From Boswellia sacra (Eukaryota > Streptophyta > Magnoliopsida > Sapindales > Burseraceae): DNA of 64,000 nucleotides. Below, one piece after another: positions 37,331 through 49,178 of the stretch (positions are counted from its first letter, which is position 1; the number at the start of each line of letters is the position of its first letter). The notes under the pieces were generated by a model that made no database searches, was not told the origin of the DNA, and worked only from the letters and a program-made list of their open reading frames with translations. The position numbers and the translations under genes were made by a program. The DNA lies in NCBI GenBank assembly GCA_013180625.2, contig SNVD02014915.1:32150-96149 (forward strand), given 5' to 3'.

Positions 37331-37654
37331 ATTCCTGTTAGAAATGACAAAACAATTCGACCGGGTTAGGGCCTTGAAAAACCCGATCACCTTAGGCCAG
37401 AAAATTACCTAAAAAACCGGAGTAATTGATCGAGGACAGGATATGATTTTTTTGCTCGGCTAGGATTGGGGACCAGGTGAACCCAGAATATACAATTAAA
37501 ATTAAAAATTATATCAATTTAATCCATTAATTTTCAATTCTTAAATATAACCTCTTAAACCCATAAGCTATTTTACTAAAATAACTCAAAAAATCTAACA
37601 ACTCCGGCCCAAGCCCACCTTGTTTTAAAAAAATTAAATAAGTTTTAAAAAGAA

Positions 37655-37735
37655 TACAACAGAAGAGATTCAAACCCTTTCCTGTGTCAATAAGCAAGGC
37701 TCAGGTAGGACACCATTGGACTACAACCCACTTTG
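37655..37735 (-). repeat. tRNA-like module, minus strand
   Basis: On the minus strand: TGTAGTCCAATGGTGTCC (A-box-like), then GGGTTTGAATC (B-box-like) about 40 bases later. The counterpart at about 38222-38310 reads TGTAGCCTAACGGTCTACC and GGCTCGATTC. Confidence 0.55.
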
Positions 37736-37746
37736 TAATTATAAAT

Positions 37747-38150
37747 GGGATAATTCCAATTTACCCCCTGAGGTTAGGTGTAAAGAATATTGAGGACCTC
37801 AGTTTTCTGAAATCTAAATTTACCCCCTGAGGTTACTGTAGTACCGTTAGATTTAACGGAAAATGTATTAAATAGTAACTTAACGCTTTACAAACCATTT
37901 AGAAAAGTGTATTATAGTCTATTTTACTGTTTATTAGCGTTAAATTATTATTTAATACATTTTTTGTTAAATCTAATATTAACATTAAGTTATTATTTAA
38001 TGTATTTTCCGTTAAATCTAACGGTTTAATACATTTTTCGTTAAATCTAACGGTGATACAGTAACCTCAGGGGGCAATCTTAGATTTCAGAAAACTGAGG
38101 TCCTTAATTTTTTTTAAGCCTAACCTCAGGGGGCAAATTAGAATTATCCC
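37747..38150. mobile_element. Foldback MITE with 10-bp target duplication
   Basis: Both arms (about 95 bases each) start GGGATAATTC and contain CCCCCTGAGGTTAGG and ACCTCAGTTTTCTGAAATC. The interior repeats CGTTAAATCTAAC words. AATTATAAAT flanks it on both sides (37737-37746, 38151-38160). Duplications of 9-11 bp fit a Mutator-type MITE. Its target is the hAT-like element around it, so it is younger than that element. Confidence 0.88.
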
Positions 38151-38804
38151 AATTATAAATGCAATACAGAAACCTTTAAATATTACCCTTTTAAATAAAT
38201 TAAATGAGTTCTAAAAATTTGTGTTACAAGAGAATCGAGCCTGACTTCCTTTTATAAACCATAAACCAATAAGCTTTGGTAGACCGTTAGGCTACAACTC
38301 ACTTTAAAATCAAAACTGCATGCAATATATATATAACCATAACCGAAAAAAATCAGAATTTCAAAAAAATTACACAATCCAAGATTTAGAAAATCCGGCT
38401 CTGCCTGGGGTACCCTAACCCCAACCCCAGATAAAATTTTTTGAAGAATTTCTCATGATCGGAGCTTGCAATTAAAGGCCAGGCCGGGCCCGAGCATCCT
38501 TAGTTCCTGCAATGCAGTCATTCTTTTACATTTGAATTGTGGACCACGGGAAATAATCTGTTTAGGGAACCCATCATGTGTCATCTCTTAATTAGATTAC
38601 AACTTATTCCACTAAAAAAGCAGGTGACCGCGTTTGATGTTGGTTGATTGTAACGTGCTTGATTACCTGACGATGATATTAATTTAATAATATTACTGAA
38701 TAGAGTGATTAAGATAATTATCAATTAAGAAAATTCAACAGTCCAGATACAACAATACACAGAGACATAGCATTAGATGAAAGATGAGGTATTTGGATAC
38801 TCAC

Positions 38805-38856
38805 TCTTGAGACCAATTCCAATTCCAATCACACCGACAGCTCCAACAAACAACTC
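38805..38856 (-). pseudogene. Isolated exon-like segment, unrecognised gene
   Basis: A 52-base minus-strand segment encoding ELFVGAVGVIGIGIGLK is bordered by TTTGTAG and GTGAGT, good splice signals. A possible first exon at 39343-39150 (MAMVY, then a stop) has in-frame stops. Together with the debris at 34.2, 35.9 and 36.8 kb it may be a decayed multi-exon gene read right to left. Confidence 0.3.
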
Positions 38857-39896
38857 CTACAAATTACAAATAATTGTAGAACGGTGTAGAATACATGAAA
38901 ATCAAATACACAAAAATCAAATAAAATAAACATGTTTAAGCACATCAATACTCGGAGATTCAATATTGTTTTAGAACTATGGAATTAGTAGTTCATATAT
39001 GATTAGCACCACTTGGTGTAAACATCAACAACGACAACCATTTTGGAAAACAAAACAAAGAAATACGAACTGATTAGCTCAAGATTCACAATTTTGGAAA
39101 ACAGAACCAATAAACTAAAACCAATAAAAAAAAGAACAACGAAATTAGTTGTAGTTCAAGAAGAGGAATTTGCAGAGTAAGAATTGAAGTATGATTGTAT
39201 TGGTAGTAAGGGAGATGAGGGAGGCCTCGCCACTTGAGTGCGAGAGTTTCTCCAGAAACACCAGCAGCGAGTGAGCCAGAATTAGTTGCAACTCAAGAAG
39301 CGATCGAGCAAACTGAAGATTAATAAACCATAGCCATGGCTTAAATATCAGATTTGCAAACACAAATAGAAAAAAATCAATTTAATTCAGCTCTTGTTGC
39401 CAGGTCTTCCGCTTCAAGCTCAGTTATGATACTAAGGGTAGGTGAGATCTGATCACTGCAATGACGAGAGATGGAGACGCAGCCGTGGGTTTACCCATGT
39501 CTATCATTTCTGCTTTCAATTTAATTCAGTTTTAACTTTACTTTTATATATATATATATATATAACAAATATAGCCTCATTAATAAGCTTACACGGTTGC
39601 CACTTACACCACCAGAACCGTTAGATTAATCGTATGGCTAAGAAAGAGGGCGCATTGCATGCACCTGTTGTATTGTAGCCGTGGCCAAACTATGTGGCTC
39701 CTTATCCTCAAGAACCAAGATTGTGTCTTTAAATCCGCGTGGAGTCCATGAGCAACCCAAGTCACTTCCAAGTTGTGGCGCCAAACTCTCTTATAGTTGG
39801 TCTATTTCTCTCCGTGAACACTCACCACTTCCAGGTACTCTCTCTCCCTTGCAGTATTAATGTTCATGGTAACGTAACAACTAAAAACCATTCAAA

Positions 39897-41645
39897 ATGA
39901 CACCATTTTCCACTAAATTTGTTCCTCATAAGCACCTCTTCACCACCCAACACTTCAAACCCACTTCGCATTCACAGCAGAGCACCATTTTGAGTTGCAT
40001 AAACCCTAAGCCGAATGGGAATACCAACTCCAGAAACCCAGCAAGAGTGAGGGTTTCTTCCGAAACAAGACCAACCCACTTGCTATCTTTTGATGTCAAA
40101 GAGACTAAGTTTATGAAACTTCTCAAGAAGTCCTTAAAGGCATGCAAGTATGATGAGTCACTCTACTTTCTTGAGTGTATGGTTAGCAAAGGTTTCAAAC
40201 CTGATGTTGTTATCTGTACTAAGCTCATTAAACGCTTGTTTCATGCTAGAGATAGTGAAAAGGCTGTTAGGGTAATGGAAATCTTGGAAAGATATGGTGA
40301 GCCTGATGTATTTTCATATAATGCAATGATTAGTGGGTTTTGTAAGGTGAATCAGATTGAATTTGCTAATAAGGTGCTTGATAGGTTGAAAAGTAGAGGT
40401 CTTTCACCTGATGTTGTTACTTACAATATATTGATTGGGAGTCTTTGCAACAGGGGAAAGACTGAGTCAGCTTTCAAGGTTTTTAATGAATTGTTGAGGG
40501 ATAATTGCAAGCCAACTGTGGTTACCTACACTATTTTGATACAGGCAACCATGCTTGAAGGTGACAATGAAAAAGCTATGAAGCTTTTGGATGAGATGTT
40601 ATCGAGGGGGCTTAAACCAGATATATTTACTTACAATGCTATTATTAGGGGAATGTGCAAGAAAGGCATGGTGGATCCAGCTTTTGAGTTTATTAGGAGC
40701 TTAAAATCTAGAGGCTGTCAGCCGGATGTGATATCATACAATATATTGTTACGGACACTCTTGAATGAAGGGAAATGGGATGTCGGAGAGAAACTAATGA
40801 CTGAGATGATTTCTGTTGGTTGTGAGCCTAATTCTGTTACTTATAGCATTCTGATTAGTTCTCTCTGTCGCGATGGCCATATTGAGGAGGCAGTGAATGT
40901 ATTGAAGGTCATGAAGGAGAAAGGGTTAACTCCGGATTCATACAGTTATGATCCCTTAATTTTTGCATACTGCAAAGCTGGAAAATTGGATTTAGCTATT
41001 GAATTCTTAAATTTTATGATCTCTGATGGTTGCTTGCCTGATATAGTGAACTACAATACAATTTTAGCCACTTTCTGTAAGAATGGAAATGCTGATCAGG
41101 CGTTGGAAATCTTTCATAAACTGAGTGAAGTTGGTTGTCCTCCAGTTGTGAGTTCTTACAACACAATGTTCAGTGCACTGTGGAGTTGTGGGGATAAGAT
41201 TAGGGCTTTGGAAATGATATCGGAGATGATAAGCAAAGGGATAGGACCTGACGAGATTACTTATAATTCACTTATATCATGTTTGTGCAGAGATGGAATG
41301 GTAGATGAAGCTGTTGGGTTGTTGGTGGACATGGAAAGCACTAGGTTCAAGCCAACAGTTATTACTTATAATATCGTCCTTCTTGGATTTTGCAAAACAC
41401 GTAGAATCGATGATGCCGTTGAAATATTGGCAGCAATGGTGGAGAAAGGATGCAAGCCAAATGAAACCACTTATGTGTTGTTAATTGAAGGGAGTGGTTT
41501 TGCAGGATGGCGAGCTCAAGCTATGGAGTTGGCCAACTCCCTTGAGAGTATGCGTGCTATATCTGAAGCTTCTTTTAAACGTTTGAACACGACCTTTCCT
41601 TTACTTGATGTATACAGGGAACTCACTATGGATACCAAGAAGTAG
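39897..41645 (+). CDS. P-class PPR protein, At3g04760-like
   Basis: Intact intronless frame of 582 residues. Residues 1 to about 60 are rich in Ser/Thr/Arg with few acids, like an organelle transit peptide. From about residue 70 there are 14 tandem 35-residue PPR motifs of the TYN-LI-G-CK-G type (for example VTYNILIGSLCNRGKTESAF). There is no E, E+ or DYW extension, so it is a pure P-class protein, a class that binds single-stranded organellar RNA to protect, process or splice it. Length and sequence fit the Arabidopsis At3g04760 group, annotated as chloroplastic. The start is the first Met before the transit-like region. A 3'-UTR-like tail follows to about 42200. It is one of two intact genes here. 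Confidence 0.93.
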   Translation: MTPFSTKFVPHKHLFTTQHFKPTSHSQQSTILSCINPKPNGNTNSRNPARVRVSSETRPTHLLSFDVKETKFMKLLKKSLKACKYDESLYFLECMVSKGFKPDVVICTKLIKRLFHARDSEKAVRVMEILERYGEPDVFSYNAMISGFCKVNQIEFANKVLDRLKSRGLSPDVVTYNILIGSLCNRGKTESAFKVFNELLRDNCKPTVVTYTILIQATMLEGDNEKAMKLLDEMLSRGLKPDIFTYNAIIRGMCKKGMVDPAFEFIRSLKSRGCQPDVISYNILLRTLLNEGKWDVGEKLMTEMISVGCEPNSVTYSILISSLCRDGHIEEAVNVLKVMKEKGLTPDSYSYDPLIFAYCKAGKLDLAIEFLNFMISDGCLPDIVNYNTILATFCKNGNADQALEIFHKLSEVGCPPVVSSYNTMFSALWSCGDKIRALEMISEMISKGIGPDEITYNSLISCLCRDGMVDEAVGLLVDMESTRFKPTVITYNIVLLGFCKTRRIDDAVEILAAMVEKGCKPNETTYVLLIEGSGFAGWRAQAMELANSLESMRAISEASFKRLNTTFPLLDVYRELTMDTKK

Positions 41646-42199
41646 CTCTTGTTGATCGATCTTCATGGCGTCTTCGGAGTGGGCTGTTCTGGACATGGTA
41701 ATACTATATCTTGTATGATAACTCTTTTGTTCAGTTATATCATCCCTTTGTTTGGACATTCAAGGCAGAGAAGGTTTGGACAAAAAGATTAACAGAAGGC
41801 AGCGTACAATTGTATGATTACAGAAGGCATGTTTATGATTCAATTTGGTGTTTTACTCAGAAGGCCCAATTATGAGTTTCAGTGAATTGCAAAAAAATGA
41901 GTTTAAGTGGCTTGACAGAAGCATATATAATGGGACACATAATTGGTGAAAGAATTAACAGGTTCATTGAGGAAAGAGATGGAGTTGATCATCCCTGATC
42001 AGATTACATTACTTTTTGTTTTGACGATACTGAGCAGAGATCATTGGCTTTGCAGCACAACACATCAGAAGAGGAATATTGTATATTTTGGCGTGTTTTG
42101 AACCTCATTCATATCATTTGGTTGTTACCAAAAAGAAAAATTTCTGTATCAAGCTTCTGCATAGCATTCAATGTAATTTATTCCTATGAAGCATGTAGC

Positions 42200-44226
42200 T
42201 AGCATAGCTCACTTAGCAAACACTGGTTCGTATTTCTATTCAGCAAACACTACCTAACAAATATTTTACAATGTTATGGAAGTTAATACTTCATTAGATT
42301 GGTAAACTTGTAATCGCTAAGACAGACTAAAAATTGCCAGAAAGTACTCCTTTTAATTATCAAAATTCATCCAGGAACATCAAAAGCGGCTACAAACCCC
42401 TTTTGAATTCTATTGAGCATAGAGTCTGGCTGGAAAACAAGGCATGCAATATGAAAAGAAAAGCTGGGTAATAATTTTTCGCCCAGAATATGCTTGCCGA
42501 AAGTGCACTAGTACGACTGTATGATTTAGTCAATGTCATATGACAACTTCCAACATCATATCAATAATGAGTTGACTTGTTTACTGAAGATATTGCAGAT
42601 TGCCAATTTCTTTGAACATTGCCCAATAACATTGTTTATCATTGAGATACAAGTCCCATTAAGGCAAACAATGTAGAAAACCCCGCCGGAGTTGCGAATT
42701 CATGCCCATCTTAAGATGGAAAGACGGACTTTTCGCCGATTAAGCGTTGCTGGGAAACATTATCATATGTCAATGTCTGGAAGCTACAGAGAATGGACTT
42801 TTAGGGGATTAGACTTGCTTCATATAATATCATAAGTTAATGTTATAAGCAAGAAATTACAATCTGAGCTGGTATTACGGGCAGGAAATGGAATCCATAC
42901 ATTAAACTGGGATTGTATGGATATACTATGCTGACACGATGATATGGTAAAACATATATACCTATTCTTTACCCTAACTTTCTCTTCGTAATTGCCCTGA
43001 GTACTTTTAATAGCAATGAGGATTCCAAACATTTTTTATGGAGTATTATGCTCAAATAGTAAAAATGTTTGATCATGTAAATGCCAACGTCAATGACACT
43101 TGGCTTAAAAACGTTTGATTCTTCAACTGCCATGATCAATAACACTTTCGGTTTTTTTTTTTTTTAATGAATTTGATCGACTTCTGGAGTAATCTTAATC
43201 CAGATATGAAAATGTTTTTCTTTCTTTTATTTTCGTAACTTATGATAATAAATTTATTTTTTTTTCACGAACTAAAAAAAAATGAAGCCATTATAAAAGC
43301 AGTTGCAATCATTAATTTGACAAAATTATTAAAAAAGTCGTCTAAGTCTCTCTGAGAAAAATAATTTAGTTGATTTATCACCATTTTATGAGTATGTTAA
43401 AAAAACGATTTCAATACATACCAAATTATAAGAAAATTAGTCACAACAAAATTAATAGAAAAAAATGTAAAGGGTTTTGAAAATAGAAAATGATTAAAAA
43501 AATATTAAGGTGCTTTGGAGACTTAATTTAAACAAACCATTCCTATCCTTTCTATATCACGATGAAAATCAACAATTTTGACTTTCAACATTCAAATAAT
43601 ATTTTATAAGAATCAATCTTAAGTAAATAATAATACTACTGATAATAAAACATGTTAAAATATCAAAATAAAAAACAGACACCTCCTCGGCCATTGCAAA
43701 GAAATTATCAGAAGCTTTGAGTGTATTAAGAATAACATGCAAATAAATTCCATAATTCAGAAAGGCAAAGAAAGACCACTAATGTGATTACTATTAAACT
43801 CAAAATTTAAATCTGCAAAAACATTACAGAACCAAGTTGATCTTGGAATAAGATTACAACAAGACTCCATTTGAACTTGCTGGCTGGTAGAGCCGGTTGG
43901 CTCATGTTTAATAAGCTATTTCTGTGATGCAAACCTTGTAGTTTATTTGGCCTCAGAAAAAAAAGTTAGCTCAGAACAAAAGTAGGCAAGCCTTGCTTCT
44001 ATCATCCGAGGCAAATGCTTGAATTTGTGTAGCAGCCAGCAGCTAGCGTCAGCATTATAGATCATAAGAATGGCTAGTTGATGGAAGTTACAGGAGTGGC
44101 TATATCTGGAGATGGAACAATCATAAATGCAAATAGGTGAGAAAAGGGATAGGAAAAAGACATGAGAATGTATATTCTATACACCTATCACCAAAATACT
44201 GATGTCTAGATTGCATAAACACTATT
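42200..44226. other. Intergenic DNA between convergent PPR genes
   Basis: Contains the 3' ends of both PPR transcripts and AT-rich DNA between about 43030 and 43700. No gene, tRNA or transposon ends recognised. Confidence 0.5.
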
Positions 44227-46014
44227 TTAATCCAACAAAGTTCCTTCTTTTAAAACCTTCCATTCTATCAACTTTTTACACAACTTGTTAGCCTCTTCTA
44301 TCATTCCAGCATTGGTTACACTTTTAAGTATAGTGGAATAAATTGTCTTATCTGGCTTGTCTTGACTTGAGATCATCAATTCTAGAACTTGTATTGCCAA
44401 ATCCAACTTCTTACTTCTACACAATCCATCAATGACCAATCTGTAAGCACTGTTTCTGATCTTGTGGCCTCTTCTACCCATCTCTTGCAGTATCTCCACA
44501 GCTTCTTCAACTAGATCAGCCCGGCAAAATCCCCAAATCAATGAACGATGAGTAATATCATCTGGTGTGATCCCATTTTCCATCATTTGACCATATAAGC
44601 CCATCGCTTTCCCCATACTACCCTTTTTAGCCAATCCATCAATTACAGTATTATAAGAGATTAAACAAGGAGAACAATAACTACCATTTAACAAGTGAAG
44701 TAATTGAAGGGCCTCATCCATCATTCCCTCCTTAGAAAGAGCACCTAGAAGAGTATTATAGGTTACGATGTCTGGCAAACAATTCTCAGAAATCATTTGA
44801 TTATAAAAATTGACGGCACGATCCAGAAGCCCATATTTACACAAACCATTGATCAAAATATTGTAAGTTATCACTGTCGGAGGATGAGAGGTCTCATTCA
44901 TAATTTTAAGAATCTCATCTACTTCATCCCAGCAGCCACGGCTGCAAAGAGAATGGAGGAGAGTGTTGTAAGTTACGGCATTGGGCTCCATTCCATGAGA
45001 TAATATATTATATATGATGACAGCTGCATCCTCATATTTCCCTTGTTTACAATTGAAATTAACCAGTGAATTGTAGGTAACAATATCAGGACAACAACCC
45101 TCAATTGTCATATCTTCCAATACTTCCATAGCACGTGCGGTTCCACAGTGCTTGCATACTAACTCAATGAGAACAGTGTTAGTAATCAAATAAGGGGGGC
45201 ATCCCTTCCTCAGCTGCTCCTTCCAAAACCCAATTGCCTGCTCAAATTTGCCATTCTCAAACATGCTGCGAAGTATTGTGTTATATGTAATCACATCTGG
45301 TGCACAACCGCTCAAGCTCATTTCATCCAAGAGACTGATAGCAGAATTTATGAGTCCTCTCTTACAGAGACCCCCAATCATCATGTTGTATGTAATAGTA
45401 TCTGGAATCCCACCAGACATGACCATGACTTCAAGGACCTTGGAAGCTTTATCTATCCGATCAATTTTGATAAGGCCCCGGATTAAGTTTATGCAAGAAG
45501 GGAAGTCAGGAATTTGATTACGACGTGCCATGATGTCGATCAACCTTGTTGCCTCTGTTAACTTCCCACTGGTGCACAATTTCTGAAGGATCTTATTGTT
45601 GGTTTTCCCATCATTTTCAACAAAGGGCCCATCCAAAGACAATAAAGAAGAATTATGAGGCCTTTTTGTAATCATCTGCCCTTTGAATTTTTCATTAGCA
45701 CTCAACACATGACTTTCTGTTTCCGAGCTTTGTTCATTCTGGTCAACATCATCAACTCTGTCAATGCAAACACTTTCTGACAGTCCTCTGCACTTCAAAG
45801 AAAACACATTTCTTACTGCAACAAGATCTGCTCTCTGTTGTAGACAAGATAGAATTCCGTGATTACACTTGATTGAACAATTTAAGTAAAAAGAAGATGC
45901 ATTCACAGTTGAGCAATGATCAATTCCATATCTCAGGTCACTCTGTTTTGAACACCATTTATGCAAACAACGAACCTCAACAATGGAATTCTGTGGGGCA
46001 ACAGTATATCCCAT
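44227..46014 (-). CDS. P-class PPR protein, At1g08610-like
   Basis: Intact intronless frame of 595 residues on the minus strand. The first ~140 residues are non-repetitive, with Cys/Ser-rich and acidic parts. The beginning could be an organelle transit peptide, though it is less typical than that of the neighbour. Then come about 13 PPR motifs (for example ITYNMMIGGLCKRGLINSAI), ending WKVLKEGTLLD. No E/DYW domain. The repeat series, with CPPYLITNTVLIELVCKHC and the KQW/EWK-LKE end, fits the Arabidopsis At1g08610 group. Likely role: organellar RNA binding. It converges with the other PPR gene 2.6 kb away. The Met at 46014 is the first in frame. Confidence 0.92.
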   Translation of the reverse strand: MGYTVAPQNSIVEVRCLHKWCSKQSDLRYGIDHCSTVNASSFYLNCSIKCNHGILSCLQQRADLVAVRNVFSLKCRGLSESVCIDRVDDVDQNEQSSETESHVLSANEKFKGQMITKRPHNSSLLSLDGPFVENDGKTNNKILQKLCTSGKLTEATRLIDIMARRNQIPDFPSCINLIRGLIKIDRIDKASKVLEVMVMSGGIPDTITYNMMIGGLCKRGLINSAISLLDEMSLSGCAPDVITYNTILRSMFENGKFEQAIGFWKEQLRKGCPPYLITNTVLIELVCKHCGTARAMEVLEDMTIEGCCPDIVTYNSLVNFNCKQGKYEDAAVIIYNILSHGMEPNAVTYNTLLHSLCSRGCWDEVDEILKIMNETSHPPTVITYNILINGLCKYGLLDRAVNFYNQMISENCLPDIVTYNTLLGALSKEGMMDEALQLLHLLNGSYCSPCLISYNTVIDGLAKKGSMGKAMGLYGQMMENGITPDDITHRSLIWGFCRADLVEEAVEILQEMGRRGHKIRNSAYRLVIDGLCRSKKLDLAIQVLELMISSQDKPDKTIYSTILKSVTNAGMIEEANKLCKKLIEWKVLKEGTLLD

Positions 46015-48710
46015 CTCTCAATGTCCACTTGATAATATGAATTCAAAATAGTTAGAAAGCCGTATATATCATGTTCACCAACCCAAAATTTCCATTTCAG
46101 CCCTATGTCCTAACTTTCCAAAACAAATGGAAGATGTTCAGCAATCGTTCTTCAGCTTTCTCTACTCTTTTAGAAGAAGAACGAAGACTAATCCCGTCAA
46201 AGTTCAGACCAATAACACTGACCCAGGGAAACTCACTAAAATTTTATAGAGAAACAATGGCAGCAACACGAACCAGAAAAATTTAGCCAAACTACCTATA
46301 AAATAAACAGCAAGTGATTAGTCAAAAGCTCAGACCAAAGCAGATATATAATTGCTCAGAATCTGACACCAAACAATTTCAAATACGCTATTTCAGTAAA
46401 TTACAATCAGCTGACCATTTCAAACTTTAAACAAATCAATAAGAGAGAGAGATTGAGCGAGGAGAGAGAGAGAGAGAGAACAAGAGACATGAAACAATAT
46501 AAGGTCAGAAATCTCAAAAATCCTCAAACTGATGCGTCATATTCATTCTGAGAAATAGATATATCATATACAAAACAGCAAAACCAATGAAACCAAGTTT
46601 ACATATCACACCCATACACTACAAATGAACTCATAAAATGAAAAAGTAAGGACAAGAAATGGAAAATGGCCATCCCTCAATTGCAAGTTTCAAGTGCAAA
46701 ATACTTGATAAAAATGAAATTCTGGCCATATATTACCCTGCCGCCCCACGCAAAAAAAAGAAAAAAAAAAAAAAACTCTGCTAAACCCATAAATTCTCCG
46801 AACCCTCAAAGCTGGGGCCTCCTTCGAACCCAACAACCTTTTGGAAGCATGAAATTAAGAACCTTTTTCATGGTTACCTTCAAAAGGGAATATATTCAAA
46901 TCCCAGTTCATAGAAATTGAAATCATAACCTTATCCATTTCATTTCAGTTCACATTCAACCTGAACTTACAGCACGCAGCCACACTCATAGAATAGCATT
47001 CGTCGCTATAACATAAAAATCCAAGAACAACATTTCACAAACATAACAGCTTCAACATAGAATACGCAAGTGTTATGTCACACCGCTTTTTTTTTTCATT
47101 CAGCATAGAATATGCAAGTGTTGTGGAAAACTACACTCAATAGACAAACATAAACAGAAAAGAGAGACAACTCTAACATGGAAAATTAGGACGAGAACTG
47201 AATCAAATTACCAGTTCATGGCATACAACAACGTCTCTTCTCTTCAGCTGTTTTCAATGGTACTCTGTTCTTGTTCATTTGTTTGTTTTTAACTGGACGT
47301 GTGACGTCAAAACCTAGGGCTCCAGTAACGGAAAATCACAGGGGGTCCTACTTACACAAATAATTTCTTTCTGATCCCTTCAGGAAATGAAATCTCATTC
47401 TCACCCTTTTATTTTCGGCTGTCTGTGTTCACTCTCTGGTCCTTGCCTACCTTGACGAGGCTGGTTTGCTTGTTTTATTTTTTTTCAGAAATATTCTTAA
47501 TATTTTTAAAATATTTTTTGAAAACATATAGTTCCTGTTAATTAAACAATTCAACTGTATCTTAATTAAAAAATATTTTTTATTTCAACTAAAACATTTT
47601 AACTTTTTTTTTATGTTCCCAAATGCACTATTAAGTAATAGATTAAATCATATTTAGTTAACATATTTATCAAACTACAACAACCCTAAACTAATCCGTA
47701 AACATGTAATTAACATTGCTTAATATGCACTGTATACTTTTACATAAATCAAAATTATCCTAATAACTTAAACAATAATCTACCTCTAAAAACATATCAA
47801 AATTGGTAAATGCATGATATATTTATTTAATTTGTTTGATAATATATTAATTATGGATAAATAAAATATTCGTAAAAGGAAATTTTTCCTGAAATAGGTT
47901 GGAAAGTTGACGACTCTAATAGATTCAAATGAATCATAAAAATGATTAAAATTAAACTTCTTAATGTTAAGTCATGTTATTAATTGAATCCTAAATTGTT
48001 AGAACAGAAACTAGTTGAAAACTCAAAATGCAAGTATGATAAAAATATGATTAACATCAATCATAACATACTAATGTTAAATCGTTTTGACAAATGACAA
48101 ATTGTATCATAAATTGTTATCTTCGATCACTTTGCTAATATCTGAGTCCTATTTAAGCTAAATATTTTTAGGTGAAAATAGCCATCTAATATTTCAGCAA
48201 TTTTTTTTATCGGATTTAAGTATAATAATGAATATATTGTGTTGTGGGAGACAACTGTGTTTCAAATTCAACTTCCTTTTCACTCCAGAGCTTCATATGA
48301 ACAATTTATTCTTAAAAAAATCCAGTAAGCTATAACACACCAAAACAGCAAAAGAATACATGAAAATGGTGTCTCTTTGAATGTTAAGAGAGAAAATGCG
48401 TGAGGAAGAAGATTAAGTTATATAAGGTTTACTTAAAAGTGATAATATGTCCATATTTTAGATAGAAAAGTGACCTTTTATATATATGATTTGATTAGAT
48501 AGCTTTTTTAAGTTATACCACTTGTCTTATTTAGTAATTCTTTTTTAAATCTTAGGACTATCATTAAGAATAGTTGCGATCGATATACAGTATGATGTAA
48601 AGATAAAGATGATACACTGGGGTTAATAGCTTTGTTTTAACAGTTGGCCACGCAGGGCATTGACTTGGATCATCTCCTCGGCTTTTGGAGCGAATGGGAA
48701 GCATTCAACT
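46015..48710. other. Upstream region of the At1g08610-like gene and AT-rich DNA
   Basis: Likely contains the leader and promoter of the minus-strand PPR gene. A (GA)n tract is at 46443-46480, a poly-A-rich patch near 46755-46775, and a palindromic bZIP-type TGACGTCA at 47302-47309. From 47460 to 48600 the DNA is AT-rich with no supported feature. Confidence 0.45.
46443..46480. repeat. (GA)n microsatellite in the PPR upstream region
   Basis: GAGAGAGAGA runs broken by a few bases, 430 bp upstream of the minus-strand PPR start. GA/CT tracts are common in plant leaders and promoters. Confidence 0.85.
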
Positions 48711-48718
48711 CCTCATAT

Positions 48719-49178
48719 TAGGGATGGCAAAAGTCCGGTGCAGGTGCGGGTTTGGCCATTCCGCACCCAGACCGGACTAAAAAAAATTTTTTCGAACCCC
48801 GAAAAATCTTCGGATTTTTCCGGGTTTTTTCGAGTCCGAATTTTTCCGGGTTTTAGGATATTACATACTGCACCCGCACCACATTCGAAAAAAAAACCCG
48901 GATTTCCCGGGATTTTTTTTCATTTTTATCCTTACCCGGAAAAAACCCGGATTTTTTCATACTTTTTCTTATTTTTTCTTAATTTTTTTAAGAATTATGC
49001 AGGTGCGGTGCGGGTGCGGGGTTTATTGACAATACCGCACCTGCACCGCACCCGGATTTTTTTTTAAAACAATTCCTCGCACCCGGATTTAAAACCCGCA
49101 AAATCCGGATTTTTTTCACCCAGACTTTCCGGGTAAAATCCGGGTACCCAGTAAACTCGGGTTTTTTTGTCAACCCTA
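48719..49178. mobile_element. 460-bp non-autonomous hAT element
   Basis: Left end TAGGGATGGCAAAAG; right end TTTTTTTGTCAACCCTA. 8-bp duplications CCTCATAT (48711-48718) and CCTCAGAT (49179-49186) match at 7 of 8. The interior is rich in GGTGCGGGTGCGG and AACCCGGATTTT words, which form inverted pairs. It has the same terminus as the 17971 and 33133 elements. Confidence 0.9.

Larger units (their letters stand above)
37339..38502. mobile_element. Degenerate hAT-like element, related to 33133-33867
   Basis: The left end TAGAAATGACAAAA differs from TAGGGATGGCAAAA at three positions. The right end is CATCCTTA. The possible duplications ATTCCTGT and GTTCCTGC match at 6 of 8 positions, so the borders are tentative. 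Content supports the assignment: CCGGGCC-rich subterminal DNA and two inverted tRNA-like modules at about 37655-37735 and 38222-38310, as in the 33133 element. A foldback MITE (37747-38150) is nested between the modules. Confidence 0.6.

Noticed and set aside
44797..45517. Plus-strand frames of 68 and 89 codons
   Set aside because: Antisense shadows of the PPR gene; no independent support.
48660..49173. Frames of 135 (+) and 61 (-) codons rich in Phe/Pro/Gly
   Set aside because: They lie inside the hAT element and come from its CCCGGATTTTT-type subterminal repeats.
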